A stretch of DNA of 64,000 nucleotides from Salinibacterium sp. ZJ450 (GTDB lineage Bacteria; Actinomycetota; Actinomycetes; Actinomycetales; Microbacteriaceae): positions 1,116,001-1,180,000 of the forward strand of contig NZ_CP061771.1 in the NCBI RefSeq assembly GCF_011751885.2. Direction: 5' to 3'. Of this stretch, positions 23,393-32,152 are shown in pieces. Numbering within the stretch: the stretch's first letter is position 1; each line of letters opens with the position of its first letter. Position numbers and translations under genes: made by a program. The notes beneath the pieces were generated by a model. That model was given only the letters and a program-made list of their open reading frames with translations, did not search any database and was not told where the DNA came from.

Positions 23393-24586
23393 ATGGATTC
23401 GTCTGAGTCGCGCATCCCTGAGGCTCCGATCTCCGTTCAGCAGGGAACCCATTTAGCCACGCAGCCGGTGCTCGCCCGCCCGGTGCGCGCCAATGGAGCG
23501 CTCGGCGCCCTGGCGGTCGTCGGCATCCTGCTTGGTGCGCTTGCGCTGCTCACCGTGTTCGGGTATTTCGTCGCCGTGCTCGGCGTGGCCGGTTTCGTCG
23601 TGTCGGCCGTCATCGCGCTGGTGCCGCTCGGCATCGTGGCGCTTGGGGTGCGCTGGGTCGACACCTGGGAACCCGAGCCGCGGGTCATCCTGCTCTTCGC
23701 GTTCCTCTGGGGCGCCGGAGTATCCGTGCTGCTCGCGCTCATCATCGATGGTGAGATTCAGAGCGTGATCGCGTCGTTCGGCGGCTCGACCGACTCCTTT
23801 GTGTTCCTGCAGGCCGCCGTGCAGGCGCCGATCGTGGAGGAGACGGCCAAGGGCCTCGGCGTGCTGCTGATCTTCCTGGTCGCCCGCCGCCATTTCGATG
23901 GCCCGGTGGATGGCATCGTCTATGCCGCCTGCATCGGTGCCGGTTTCGCCTTCACCGAGAACATCCAGTACTTCGCCATTGCCATCCTCGAGAGCGAAGG
24001 CAGCTTCGGCGACATCGCCGGGGTGTTCATCGTGCGCGGGCTGATGTCGCCGTTCGCCCACGTGATGTTCACGGCACTCACCGGTTTCGCGATCGGGCTC
24101 GCCGCGCGCCGAGCGGGTATCGCGGCCGGGCTCGGCGCGTTCGTGGTGGGCCTGGTCGCGGCAATACTGCTGCACGCGTTCTGGAACGGGGCGCTGTTCA
24201 TCGTGCCCGACTTCTTCGGCTACTACGTGCTGGTGCAGGTGCCCCTGTTCGTGCTCGGCACCCTGTTCGTGGTGTATCTGCGGCGTCAGGAGCAGCGTCT
24301 CACCTTCGCCCGCCTGCACGAGTACGCGGCAACCGGCTGGTTCAACCCGGCTGAGGTCGCCGCTCTCGCCACCGCGACCGGCCGGCGCACCGCGAAGCGT
24401 TGGGCGGCGTCCCACGGGCTGTCGAGCCAGATGCGCCGATACATTCGCGACTCCACCCGGTTGGCGTTCTTCCGGCAGCGGATGGTGACCGGTCAGGTTC
24501 CGCTCGACCCTCAGGCGCACGAGGCGGAACTGCTGCGCGCGGTCGTGGCATCTCGACGGGCTTTGCAGGGCATTCCGCTCCGTTAA
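23393..24586 (+). CDS. PrsW-family intramembrane protease
   Basis: The 397-residue membrane protein has the four PrsW motifs in order: QAPIVEETAKGLGVLL (near 143-158, catalytic Glu pair), VYAACIGAGFAFTENIQYF (177-195), SPFAHVMFTALTGFAIGLA (219-237) and LLHAFWNG (257-264). PrsW proteases cut anti-sigma factors within the membrane; no anti-sigma gene is close, so its target is unknown. The soluble C-terminal region (about 300-397) is longer than in minimal PrsW proteins. TAACCT lies seven bases before the ATG, so the transcript may be leaderless. Confidence 0.92.
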   Translation: MDSSESRIPEAPISVQQGTHLATQPVLARPVRANGALGALAVVGILLGALALLTVFGYFVAVLGVAGFVVSAVIALVPLGIVALGVRWVDTWEPEPRVILLFAFLWGAGVSVLLALIIDGEIQSVIASFGGSTDSFVFLQAAVQAPIVEETAKGLGVLLIFLVARRHFDGPVDGIVYAACIGAGFAFTENIQYFAIAILESEGSFGDIAGVFIVRGLMSPFAHVMFTALTGFAIGLAARRAGIAAGLGAFVVGLVAAILLHAFWNGALFIVPDFFGYYVLVQVPLFVLGTLFVVYLRRQEQRLTFARLHEYAATGWFNPAEVAALATATGRRTAKRWAASHGLSSQMRRYIRDSTRLAFFRQRMVTGQVPLDPQAHEAELLRAVVASRRALQGIPLR

Positions 24587-24590
24587 CAAA

Positions 24591-24641
24591 CTCAACCCCC
24601 GGGGCTGCGGCACTGCCTGCGAGTCTCCACGGGGGATTGAG
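24591..24641 (+). terminator. Inverted repeat after prsW, possible terminator
   Basis: CTCAACCCCCGG (24591-24602) pairs with the complementary arm at 24630-24641 with one bulged base. There is no T-run, so termination would need a factor. It also separates prsW from the helD promoter region. Confidence 0.4.
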
Positions 24642-24764
24642 TATGTGCTTCAAGGATGCGACAAAACTGTCGGTGACGCAATAGGGCGACGCAATAGTTC
24701 GAGAGCAATCCGGCGTTCAACGAGACCGCGTAAGCTTGATGGCCTTGAATCCCGAGGTGCATCT

Positions 24765-26969
24765 GTGACAAATTCCGAACTTGAGCGCGAGCGCGACTAC
24801 GTCGAGCGCCTTTACCGACGGCTCGACGATGTACGTCAGGAGGCGGAGGACGCCCTCGCGGCGGTGCGCCGCCAAACGCCGGGCGGCACCCACCAGCACC
24901 GCTCGGAGCGTGACTCGTTTGCGCGCATCTACGAGGACCGCATCGCCCAACTGCGTGAGGTCGACGAACGGCTGGCCTTCGGCAAGCTGACACCCCAGTC
25001 CGGGTCGGTGCGGTACATCGGACGGATCGGACTGCGCGACGACAACCGCGACCCAATCCTGCTCGACTGGCGCGCCCCGCAGGCGAGCGCGTTCTACCAG
25101 GCCACCGCGGCGACTCCGCTGGGCATGCGCGCCCGCCGTCACCTCTCCAGTAAGGGCCGCAAGGTGGTGTCGATCAGCGACGACATCTTCGACGAGTCCC
25201 TGCTCAGCGAGCAGGTCAGCGGCGACTCCGCACTGCTGGCCGCACTCACCGCCCAGCGCACCGGCCGCATGCACGACATCGTCGCGACGATCCAGGCCGA
25301 GCAGGACCGCATCATCCGCAGCGAACTGCGCGGCGTGCTGGTGGTTCAGGGGGGACCGGGCACCGGCAAGACCGCGGTGGCGCTGCACCGCGCCGCCTAC
25401 CTGCTCTATGAGAATCGGGAACAGCTGGCGCGCAGCGGTGTGCTCATCGTGGGCCCGTCGCGCAGCTTCCTGCAGTACATCGAACAGGTGCTGCCGTCCC
25501 TCGGTGAGACCGGGGTGGTGCTGGCAAGCGTCGGCCAGCTGTATCCGGGCGTCGATGCCCAGAACGAGGACACAACGGATGTCGCGGCCCTGAAGGGCAG
25601 CCGGCAGATGGCCGACCTCATCAAGCGTGCGGTGAAGAGCCGGCAGATCGTGCCGACCGAGCCGCAAACCCTCGACGTCAGCGGGGAACGCCTGGTGGTG
25701 CAGCCGCAACTGATCGCCGACGCCATGCGCGAGGCCTGGCAGAGCCGTAAACCGCACAACGTGGCACGGGTCACCTTCAACAAGGCCGCCCTGAAGGCCC
25801 TCGCCCGGCAGCTTGCCTCGCAGTTGCGGGAACAGGGCAACGCCATCGACGACTCCGACCTGTCGATGCTGCGCGAAGACCTGCGCTCCAGCTACGACGT
25901 GCGGGTGGCGTTGAACACGGCCTGGCTGCCGCTAACCCCCGAGAAACTGATCCAGGACCTCTATGCCCGGCCGACCTGGCTGGCGAGCCTCACGCCCGGA
26001 TGGTCGCCCGCGAAACGGGCACTGCTCCGGCGCAGCCGCGACGCCGAGTTCACGGTGTCCGACATCCCGTTGCTCGATGAGGCAGCCGAGCTGCTGGGTG
26101 AGATGGACACCGTCTCCGACGCCCGCAAACGCGAGGAGAAGGCGCAGCGCAAGCGGGACGTCGAGAATGCCGAGCAGGCGATCCAGAACATGGATGTCGA
26201 AGGGATGGTGAGCGCCGAGGCGCTCGCCGCCGGGTTCGCACCCAGCGCCGAACGGCTGAGCGCCGCGGAGCGTGCCTCATCCGACCGCACCTGGACCTAC
26301 GGCCACATCGTGGTTGACGAGGCGCAGGAGCTGTCGTCGATGCAGTGGCGGGTGCTGTTGCGCCGCGGCCCGATGCGCAGCTTCACCATCGTCGGCGACA
26401 TCGCCCAGGCCAGTTCGGCCGCGGCCGCCGCCAGCTGGTCCGACGCCCTCGGCACGCTCACCACGGAGTTCCGGCTCGAGGAACTCACCGTCAACTACCG
26501 CACGCCATCGCAGATCACCGATGCCGCGGAACGCTTCGCCCGCGCGCACGGACTGCCGATCACCCCGTCCACGGCGGTCCGCCGCTCGGAGTGGGAGATC
26601 TTCCGGCGCGGCATCGACGACGGGGGGCTGCTCGACGCCGCGCTCGCCGCGGTGCAGGAGGATCGCGGCATCGATGACCGGGGCACCGTCGCGGTCATCG
26701 CCGACGACGCCCTCGTCCCCGAGCTGTACCAGCACCTGCGGACCGCGCTCGGTGCTGACGTCGCGCTCGGCTCGGCGTCGCTTGCCCGGCCGATCTCGGT
26801 GCTGTCGCCGCAGACGTCGAAGGGCCTCGAGTTCGACGCCGTCGTGCTCGTCGACCCAGACAGCATCGAACGTGCCGGCAGCCGCGGGGCGAGCGCTCTG
26901 TATGTTGCCGCGACTCGTCCGACCCAACGCCTGCATATCGTGACCACCGGCGCCCAAACCCTCGGCTGA
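24765..26969 (+). CDS. HelD/HelR-type RNA polymerase-recycling helicase-like ATPase
   Basis: The 734-residue protein is a UvrD-like superfamily 1 ATPase of the HelD group, which releases stalled or non-productive RNA polymerase from DNA. The N-terminal coiled-coil arm (about 1-60) is followed by GRIGLRDDNRDPILLDWRAPQASAFYQAT, a HelD hallmark. Walker A GGPGTGKTAVALHR is near residue 198, HIVVDEAQELSSMQWR near 515-530 and the late SKGLEFDAVVLVDP near 685. Some actinobacterial members (HelR) give rifamycin tolerance; which class this is cannot be told. The start is GTG 24765 with GAGG about eight bases upstream; an upstream in-frame extension is rejected. A strong terminator follows. Confidence 0.88.
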   Translation: MTNSELERERDYVERLYRRLDDVRQEAEDALAAVRRQTPGGTHQHRSERDSFARIYEDRIAQLREVDERLAFGKLTPQSGSVRYIGRIGLRDDNRDPILLDWRAPQASAFYQATAATPLGMRARRHLSSKGRKVVSISDDIFDESLLSEQVSGDSALLAALTAQRTGRMHDIVATIQAEQDRIIRSELRGVLVVQGGPGTGKTAVALHRAAYLLYENREQLARSGVLIVGPSRSFLQYIEQVLPSLGETGVVLASVGQLYPGVDAQNEDTTDVAALKGSRQMADLIKRAVKSRQIVPTEPQTLDVSGERLVVQPQLIADAMREAWQSRKPHNVARVTFNKAALKALARQLASQLREQGNAIDDSDLSMLREDLRSSYDVRVALNTAWLPLTPEKLIQDLYARPTWLASLTPGWSPAKRALLRRSRDAEFTVSDIPLLDEAAELLGEMDTVSDARKREEKAQRKRDVENAEQAIQNMDVEGMVSAEALAAGFAPSAERLSAAERASSDRTWTYGHIVVDEAQELSSMQWRVLLRRGPMRSFTIVGDIAQASSAAAAASWSDALGTLTTEFRLEELTVNYRTPSQITDAAERFARAHGLPITPSTAVRRSEWEIFRRGIDDGGLLDAALAAVQEDRGIDDRGTVAVIADDALVPELYQHLRTALGADVALGSASLARPISVLSPQTSKGLEFDAVVLVDPDSIERAGSRGASALYVAATRPTQRLHIVTTGAQTLG

Positions 26970-26982
26970 CCGCGGAAACAAG

Positions 26983-27024
26983 GCAGTGCCGTGACCCCTG
27001 GGGGTCACGGCACTGCGTTGTTTT
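26983..27024. terminator. Strong bidirectional terminator between helD and the MFS gene
   Basis: Perfect 16-base arms (26983-26998 and 27001-27016) leave a two-base loop, followed by GTTGTTTT on plus and preceded by GGAAACAA (TTGTTTCC on minus). It terminates both convergent genes. Confidence 0.9.
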
Positions 27025-27032
27025 GCGGGTGG

Positions 27033-28391
27033 TTACGCTGCGCTGGTCTCTTCAGCCAGCTCGCGCTTCCTGATGTGCTCCGCTTCCGCGCGGCCCCAGC
27101 CGCCGGGGATGAGCGCGACAGAGATCACTGAGATCACGCAGATGATGACGAGGTAGATCACGACGGCGTCGCTCGAACCGGTCGAGGCCAGCAGGCCGGT
27201 CGCGATGGTCGGCGCGAACGCCGGGCCGGCGATCTGCGAGATCGTATAGCCGACGGATGAGCCGGAGTAGCGCACCTCACGGGAAAATACCATCGAGAAC
27301 AGCGACCCGGTGACGCCCGCCGACATTGACATGGTGACGCCGAAGATCAGCACGACAGCGAGGGTGAAGGCCCACGCCTCGCCGGTGTTGATCAGCATGA
27401 AGCCGATCGGGGTGGCGATCAGCATGCCGACCGCCCCGGCGAAGTACAACGTCTTGCGACCGAAGGTGTCGGACAGCGACCCGAACACCGGGTAGAGGAA
27501 GACGGCGATGATCGCGGCGAGCATGACGCCGAGCAGCGCGGAGGTGCGGTCGATGCCGACGCCGCCGCTGTAGTTCACCAGGAACGCCATGGTGATGTAG
27601 GCGAGCACACCCTGGCTGAGGTAGGTGCCGGCGACCAGCAGGATTTCGCGCCAGTGACGACGGAACGCGACTGCCACCGGAACCTTGACGATCTCCTGCT
27701 GCTCGCGTGCCGCGGCGAAGGCGGGGCTCTCTGCCACGGACAGTCGGATGAACAGCCCGACGAGCACGAGGACGATGCTCGCGAGGAACGGCACTCGCCA
27801 GCCCCAGCTGATGAAAGCGTCATCCGGCAGCTGCGAGACGAGCATGAATGCGCCGGTGGCGAGGAAGGTGCCGGCAGGGGCGCCGGTCTGCGGGAATGCG
27901 CCGTAGAAGCCGCGCTTGCCGCGCGGGGCATGCTCGACTGCCATCAGTGTCGCGCCGCCCCACTCGCCGCCCACCATGATGCCCTGGAACAGGCGCAGCA
28001 CGGTCAGCAGGATTGGCGCCCAGATTCCGATCTGCGCGTAGGTGGGCAGCATGCCCATCAGTAGCGTCGCCGCGCCCATGCCGAGCAGCGAGATGACGAG
28101 CATCTTCTTGCGGCCCACCCGGTCACCGAAGTGGCCGAAGATGATGCCGCCGAGCGGGCGGGCGAGGAAGCCGACGCCGAAGGTGGCGAAGGACAGCAGC
28201 GAACCCATCAGCGGCGTGGCCTCGGGGAAGAAGATCGCCGGGAAGACCAGTGCTGCGGCCGTGCCGTAGATGAAGAAGTCGTAGTACTCGACCGTGGTGC
28301 CGATGAAGCTGGCGAGGGCAACCTTCAGCGGGCCGCCTTGCTTCTTCGCGGCGGGAGCCCGGTCTTGGCGACGCGTTGTCAACGTTGACAT
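27033..28391 (-). CDS. MFS transporter, metabolite:proton symporter (MHS) family
   Basis: The 452-residue protein has twelve membrane helices and MHS-family motifs. VALASFIGTTVEYYDFFIYGTAAALVFP starts helix 1, GFLARPLGGIIFGHFGDRVGRKKMLV is the loop 2-3 signature, and FQGIMVGGEWGGATLMAVEHAP follows in helix 4. MHS carriers import organic acids such as aromatic acids, alpha-ketoglutarate, proline or shikimate. Its place directly after the 2-hydroxypentadienoate hydratase-like gene and divergent from the ring-cleavage genes suggests import of the aromatic acid degraded by this cluster. ATG 28391 has an AAAGGA Shine-Dalgarno; the N-terminal extension upstream is rejected. Confidence 0.9.
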   Translation of the reverse strand: MSTLTTRRQDRAPAAKKQGGPLKVALASFIGTTVEYYDFFIYGTAAALVFPAIFFPEATPLMGSLLSFATFGVGFLARPLGGIIFGHFGDRVGRKKMLVISLLGMGAATLLMGMLPTYAQIGIWAPILLTVLRLFQGIMVGGEWGGATLMAVEHAPRGKRGFYGAFPQTGAPAGTFLATGAFMLVSQLPDDAFISWGWRVPFLASIVLVLVGLFIRLSVAESPAFAAAREQQEIVKVPVAVAFRRHWREILLVAGTYLSQGVLAYITMAFLVNYSGGVGIDRTSALLGVMLAAIIAVFLYPVFGSLSDTFGRKTLYFAGAVGMLIATPIGFMLINTGEAWAFTLAVVLIFGVTMSMSAGVTGSLFSMVFSREVRYSGSSVGYTISQIAGPAFAPTIATGLLASTGSSDAVVIYLVIICVISVISVALIPGGWGRAEAEHIRKRELAEETSAA

Positions 28392-28432
28392 TGATGCATT
28401 TCCTTTTTTGGTGGTGTGGGGGAGGGGAAAGT

Positions 28433-29245
28433 TCAGGCCGAGGCCGAGGCCGAGGCGGAGGCGGTCGCCGAGACGGAGCCGAGGCCGCTGATGGTGGCTT
28501 CGACGGTCGCGCCGGGCAGCAGCGGCACCATCGGGCCGAGAGCGCCGGACAGCACAATCTCGCCGGCGCGGAGCGGCCGTCCGAGACGGGCAGCGGTCTC
28601 TGCCACCCAGACCAGCGCGTTCACCGGATCGCCGAGGCAAGCCGCGCCCGATCCAGTGGAGACCACCTCGCCGTCGATGCTCATCGACATGGTGGCGTCG
28701 ATCGGGGAGTAGTCGGCGAGCGGCAGTCGCGCCGCTCCGAGCACGTAATAGGCGCTGGACGCGTTGTCGGCGACGGTGTCGACGATGGAAATGTCCCAGG
28801 CCGCGACGCGGCTGTCGACGATCTCGAGCGCCGGCACGACATAGGACACGGACGCCATCACCGAGGCGCGGTCGGTGTCCGTGACATCCCGCGCCATCAC
28901 GAACGCGATCTCGGCCTCGATCCGCGGCTGCAGCAGCGTCTCGTGGGGGATCAGGGCATCCTCGGCGATCTCCATGTCAGCGAGCAGCACCCCGAAATCG
29001 GGCTGGTCGACGCCGAGCTGCCGCTGCACCGCCGGGGCGGTCAGGCCCACCTTGCGCCCGACCCGAGGGTTCTCGGCCGACTCGAGTGAACGGATGATCA
29101 GTTCTTGCGTCGCGTAGGCCGCATCCAGGTCGGTGCCGAGCAGGTCGCGAACGGGAGCGCACGGCACGGTAGTGAGCGTCGCATCTCGCAGCCGAGCCGA
29201 CGCCTCGAGCTGAGGGCTGACGGTCGGGGAAGGGTGGCGGATCAT
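28433..29245 (-). CDS. 2-hydroxypenta-2,4-dienoate hydratase-like enzyme (MhpD family)
   Basis: The 270-residue product belongs to the FAH-like hydratase/decarboxylase family. VGRKVGLTAPAVQRQLGVDQPDFGVLL (about 64-90), the metal-binding LLQPRIEAEIAFVMARD (Glu pair, about 104-120) and LGDPVNALVWVAETAARLGRPLRAGEIVLSGALGP (about 204-238) are typical. It adds water to 2-hydroxypentadienoate from meta cleavage, giving 4-hydroxy-2-oxovalerate. ATG 29245 has AAAGGAG upstream. The last residues are an unusual Ala-Ser run (SATASASASASA) encoded by a GAGGCC tandem repeat at about 28437-28460. No aldolase or acylating aldehyde dehydrogenase for the next steps is in the window. Confidence 0.88.
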   Translation of the reverse strand: MIRHPSPTVSPQLEASARLRDATLTTVPCAPVRDLLGTDLDAAYATQELIIRSLESAENPRVGRKVGLTAPAVQRQLGVDQPDFGVLLADMEIAEDALIPHETLLQPRIEAEIAFVMARDVTDTDRASVMASVSYVVPALEIVDSRVAAWDISIVDTVADNASSAYYVLGAARLPLADYSPIDATMSMSIDGEVVSTGSGAACLGDPVNALVWVAETAARLGRPLRAGEIVLSGALGPMVPLLPGATVEATISGLGSVSATASASASASA

Positions 29246-29274
29246 CGCGTAGCTCCTTTGCTGTGCCGGCGTGA

Positions 29275-29286
29275 CTTGCATGCTAG
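29275..29286. promoter_or_regulatory. Operator-like palindrome O1 of the aromatic cluster
   Basis: CTTGCATGCTAG differs at one position from the perfect palindrome O2 78 bases away. It lies 30 bases upstream of the hydratase start, near its expected promoter, and fits a GntR-family binding site. Confidence 0.55.
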
Positions 29287-29339
29287 CGGGTAACGGCGAG
29301 CGTAGAGCAGCGCCCGCCGCAGCGCAAGCCGGGGTTTGG

Positions 29340-29367
29340 TTGCCTCGAGGAACTAGCATGCTAGTAT
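29340..29367 (+). promoter_or_regulatory. Promoter and operator O2 of the monooxygenase operon
   Basis: TTGCCT (29340-29345), a 16-base spacer and TAGTAT (29362-29367) form a plausible promoter. The perfect 14-base palindrome ACTAGCATGCTAGT (29352-29365) covers the spacer and -10, the expected place for a repressor such as the GntR protein encoded at 33175. Confidence 0.55.
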
Positions 29368-29426
29368 CCCAGCACGGAGGACCAACAGCAGGTCCGCACA
29401 GAACCATCTCAAGGAAGAGAGCGATC

Positions 29427-31253
29427 GTGGTCGACTCGGAATTCGATACTGACGTCCTAATCGTGGGGACCGGGCCCACCGGTGCAACCTGCGCACTGGC
29501 CCTGGCCACTTACGGGGTGCGCGTGCACGTGGTCTCGAAGTGGAACTGGCTGGCGAACACGCCGCGGGCGCACATCACCAACCAGCGCGCCGTCGAGGTG
29601 TTGCGCGACCTCGGCATCGAGGATGAAGCCAAGCAGGCGGCCACCCCGTGGGAGTGGATGGGCGACACGCTGTTCACGACCAGCCTGACGGGTCCTGAGA
29701 TCGCCCGCCTGCGCACCTGGGGCACCGGTCCCGACCGGGCCACCGACTACCTGACCGGCAGCCCATCGCCGATGCTCGACATCCCGCAGACGGTGATGGA
29801 GCCGATCCTCGTCAAGAACGCGGCGGCGCGGGGCGCCGACGTCTCGTTCAACACCGAGTACCTGGGCCACGAGCAGGACGCCGATGGGGTGACGGTGCGG
29901 CTCCTCAACCGAATCACCGGGCAGGAGTACACGCAGCGCGCCCGCTACCTCGTTGGCGCTGACGGCGCGAACTCCCTCGTCGCCGAGGAACTCGAGCTGC
30001 CGATCGTCGGCGAGAAAGCCCGTGCCGGCACCGTGTACGTGCTGTTCAACGCGGACCTCACTCGTTACGTCGAGCACCGGCCGAGCATCCTGCACTGGAT
30101 CATCAACCCGGCCGCCAGCTTCGGTGAGATCGGCATGGCCACGTTCCGGGCCATCCGGCCGTGGGACCAGTGGATCATGGGCTGGGGCTTCGACATCAGC
30201 AAGGGCGAGCCGGACCTCTCCGAGGAGTTCCTGCGCAGCCAGATCCGCACCCTCATCGGCGACGACGACCTCGACTTCGACATCGACCGCACCATGGTCT
30301 GGTACGTGAACCAGCAGCACGCCGAGCTCTACCACCGCGGCCGCGTGTTCTGCGCCGGCGACGCCGTGCACCGGCACCCACCGAGCTCCGGGCTGGGCTC
30401 GAACACCTGCATGCAGGATGCCTTCAACCTCGCCTGGAAGCTGGCCTTCGTCATCCGCGGTGACGCCGGTCCCCGGCTGCTCGACTCGTACTCCGACGAG
30501 CGGGTGCCGGTGGGCAAGCAGATCGTCGCCAGGGCGAACCAGTCCCGCAAGGACTACGGCGCCATCCGGGAGGCACTGGCGATCGACGACTCCGACGACC
30601 CGCTGGCCGCCATGCTCGCGAAGATCCAATCGGCGACCACCGACGGCGTTGCCGCGCGCGATGCGCTCTACGCGGCCCTGAAGCTGAAGAACACCGAGTT
30701 CAACGCGCAGGGCGTGGAGCTGAACCAGCGCTACGAGTCGAGCGCGGTGCTTGGCGATCCGGCCGCCGGAACCGAGGAATGGCGCCGCGACCCGCAGCTG
30801 TACGTGCAGGCCACAACCCGGCCGGGCGCCAAGATCCCACACGCCTGGCTGGTGGATGCCGCGGGCGAGCGCATCTCGACCCTCGACGTCACCGGGCGCG
30901 GCAAGTTCAGCCTCGTCACCGGCCTCGCCGGCACCGCCTGGGTGCAGGCGGCGCGCGCGCTCGACGCAGACTACCTCCGCACCGTCGCCATCGGTGCGCC
31001 CGGCTTCGCCGACGCATACGGCGAGTGGCACGCGCAGCGCGAGATCCACGAGGCGGGCGCGTTGCTGGTGCGACCGGACGGCTACATCGCCTGGCGGCAG
31101 CCAGCCGCGGTGACGGATGTCGCGGAAGCGACCCAGCAGTTGTCAGCAGCCCTCGACGAGGTGCTCGCCCGCACCTCGGACGACTTTGATCGCGACATCA
31201 GCGGCCTCCTCGCCGCGTCACCCGCAACCTCTTACGAAGGAGAAATCTCATGA
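29427..31253 (+). CDS. FAD-dependent aromatic monooxygenase, TfdB/phenol-hydroxylase type
   Basis: The 608-residue class A flavoprotein hydroxylates a phenolic ring using FAD, NAD(P)H and oxygen. The FAD dinucleotide motif VGTGPTGATCALALATYG (about 13-30) and the second FAD motif CAGDAVHRHPPSSGLGSN (near 307-324) are intact. The segment WNWLANTPRAHITNQRAVEVLRDLGIEDEA and AARYLVGADGANS-like RYLVGADGANS match 2,4-dichlorophenol hydroxylase and 2-hydroxyphenylpropionate hydroxylase relatives more than MhpA. The extended C-terminal thioredoxin-like region is present. The start is GTG 29427 after AAGGAAGAGAG; the upstream frame is non-coding. ATGA at its end overlaps the hydrolase gene. Confidence 0.88.
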   Translation: MVDSEFDTDVLIVGTGPTGATCALALATYGVRVHVVSKWNWLANTPRAHITNQRAVEVLRDLGIEDEAKQAATPWEWMGDTLFTTSLTGPEIARLRTWGTGPDRATDYLTGSPSPMLDIPQTVMEPILVKNAAARGADVSFNTEYLGHEQDADGVTVRLLNRITGQEYTQRARYLVGADGANSLVAEELELPIVGEKARAGTVYVLFNADLTRYVEHRPSILHWIINPAASFGEIGMATFRAIRPWDQWIMGWGFDISKGEPDLSEEFLRSQIRTLIGDDDLDFDIDRTMVWYVNQQHAELYHRGRVFCAGDAVHRHPPSSGLGSNTCMQDAFNLAWKLAFVIRGDAGPRLLDSYSDERVPVGKQIVARANQSRKDYGAIREALAIDDSDDPLAAMLAKIQSATTDGVAARDALYAALKLKNTEFNAQGVELNQRYESSAVLGDPAAGTEEWRRDPQLYVQATTRPGAKIPHAWLVDAAGERISTLDVTGRGKFSLVTGLAGTAWVQAARALDADYLRTVAIGAPGFADAYGEWHAQREIHEAGALLVRPDGYIAWRQPAAVTDVAEATQQLSAALDEVLARTSDDFDRDISGLLAASPATSYEGEIS

Positions 31254-32122
31254 CCGAACGCCCGTTCACCAGTGTCTGGTCCGATCTGGCCGAGGTGTCG
31301 TTCAGCCAGGGTTTCATCGAGCACGCCGGCTACCGCACCCGCTACCTGCATACCGGCGACACGTCGAAGCCGACCCTGCTGATGCTGCATGGCATCACCG
31401 GGCACGCGGAGGCGTACGCCCGGAACCTGCGCTCGCACGGGGAGCATTTCTCGGCGTGGGCGATCGATTTCATCGGACACGGGTACTCCTCGAAGCCGGA
31501 ACATCCGCTGGAGATCAAGCACTACATCGACCAGGTGCTGACCTTCATGGACGCCATCGGCGTGCAGAAGGCGTACTTCAGCGGCGAGTCGCTGGGCGGC
31601 TGGGTGACCGCGAAGCTGGCGCAGCTGTACCCGGATCGGGTGGAGCGGATCGCGCTGAACACCATGGGCGGCACCATGGCGAACCCGCAGGTGATGGAGC
31701 GGCTCTACACCCTGTCCACCGAGGCGGCGAAGGACCCATCCTGGGCGCGGGTGAAGACCCGGCTGGAATGGTTGATGGCCGACCCGACCATGGTCACCGA
31801 TGACCTGATCAAGACCCGGCAGGCGATCTTCCAGCAGCCGGACTGGCCGATGGCGTGCCAGATGAACATGGCCCTGCAGGACCTCGAAACCCGGAAGCGC
31901 AACATGCTCTCCGACGATGACCTGCGCGCCATCCAGGCGGAGGCGCTGGTGATCTGGACCACCAAGGACCCGTCCGGCCCGGTCGATGAGGGCCGCCGGA
32001 TCGCGGACCTGCTGCCCAACGGGTCCCTGGCGGTGATCGAGAACGCCGGGCACTGGCCGCAGTACGAGCAGACCGAGATCTTCGACCAGATCCACCTGGA
32101 CTTCCTGCTGAACCGCAACTGA
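31250..32122 (+). CDS. Meta-cleavage-product hydrolase (alpha/beta fold, MhpC-like)
   Basis: The 290-residue enzyme hydrolyses the C-C bond of the ring-fission product, releasing a carboxylic acid and 2-hydroxypenta-2,4-dienoate. The triad is visible: Ser in GESLGGW (near 110-116), Asp in TTKDPSGP (near 242) and His in NAGHWPQYEQ (near 264). The oxyanion HG(I)TGH motif lies at about 46-51. ATG overlaps the monooxygenase stop (ATGA), so expression is coupled. The next gene is the extradiol dioxygenase that makes its substrate. Confidence 0.9.
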   Translation: MTERPFTSVWSDLAEVSFSQGFIEHAGYRTRYLHTGDTSKPTLLMLHGITGHAEAYARNLRSHGEHFSAWAIDFIGHGYSSKPEHPLEIKHYIDQVLTFMDAIGVQKAYFSGESLGGWVTAKLAQLYPDRVERIALNTMGGTMANPQVMERLYTLSTEAAKDPSWARVKTRLEWLMADPTMVTDDLIKTRQAIFQQPDWPMACQMNMALQDLETRKRNMLSDDDLRAIQAEALVIWTTKDPSGPVDEGRRIADLLPNGSLAVIENAGHWPQYEQTEIFDQIHLDFLLNRN

Positions 32123-32152
32123 CCGGCATCCCGAAAGAAGAGGACAGAAGCA

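Noticed and set aside
24596-24620. Possible rifamycin-associated element before helD
   Set aside because: The GGGGCTGCGGCACTGCC sequence only partly resembles the 19-base element as I recall it and lacks its symmetry.
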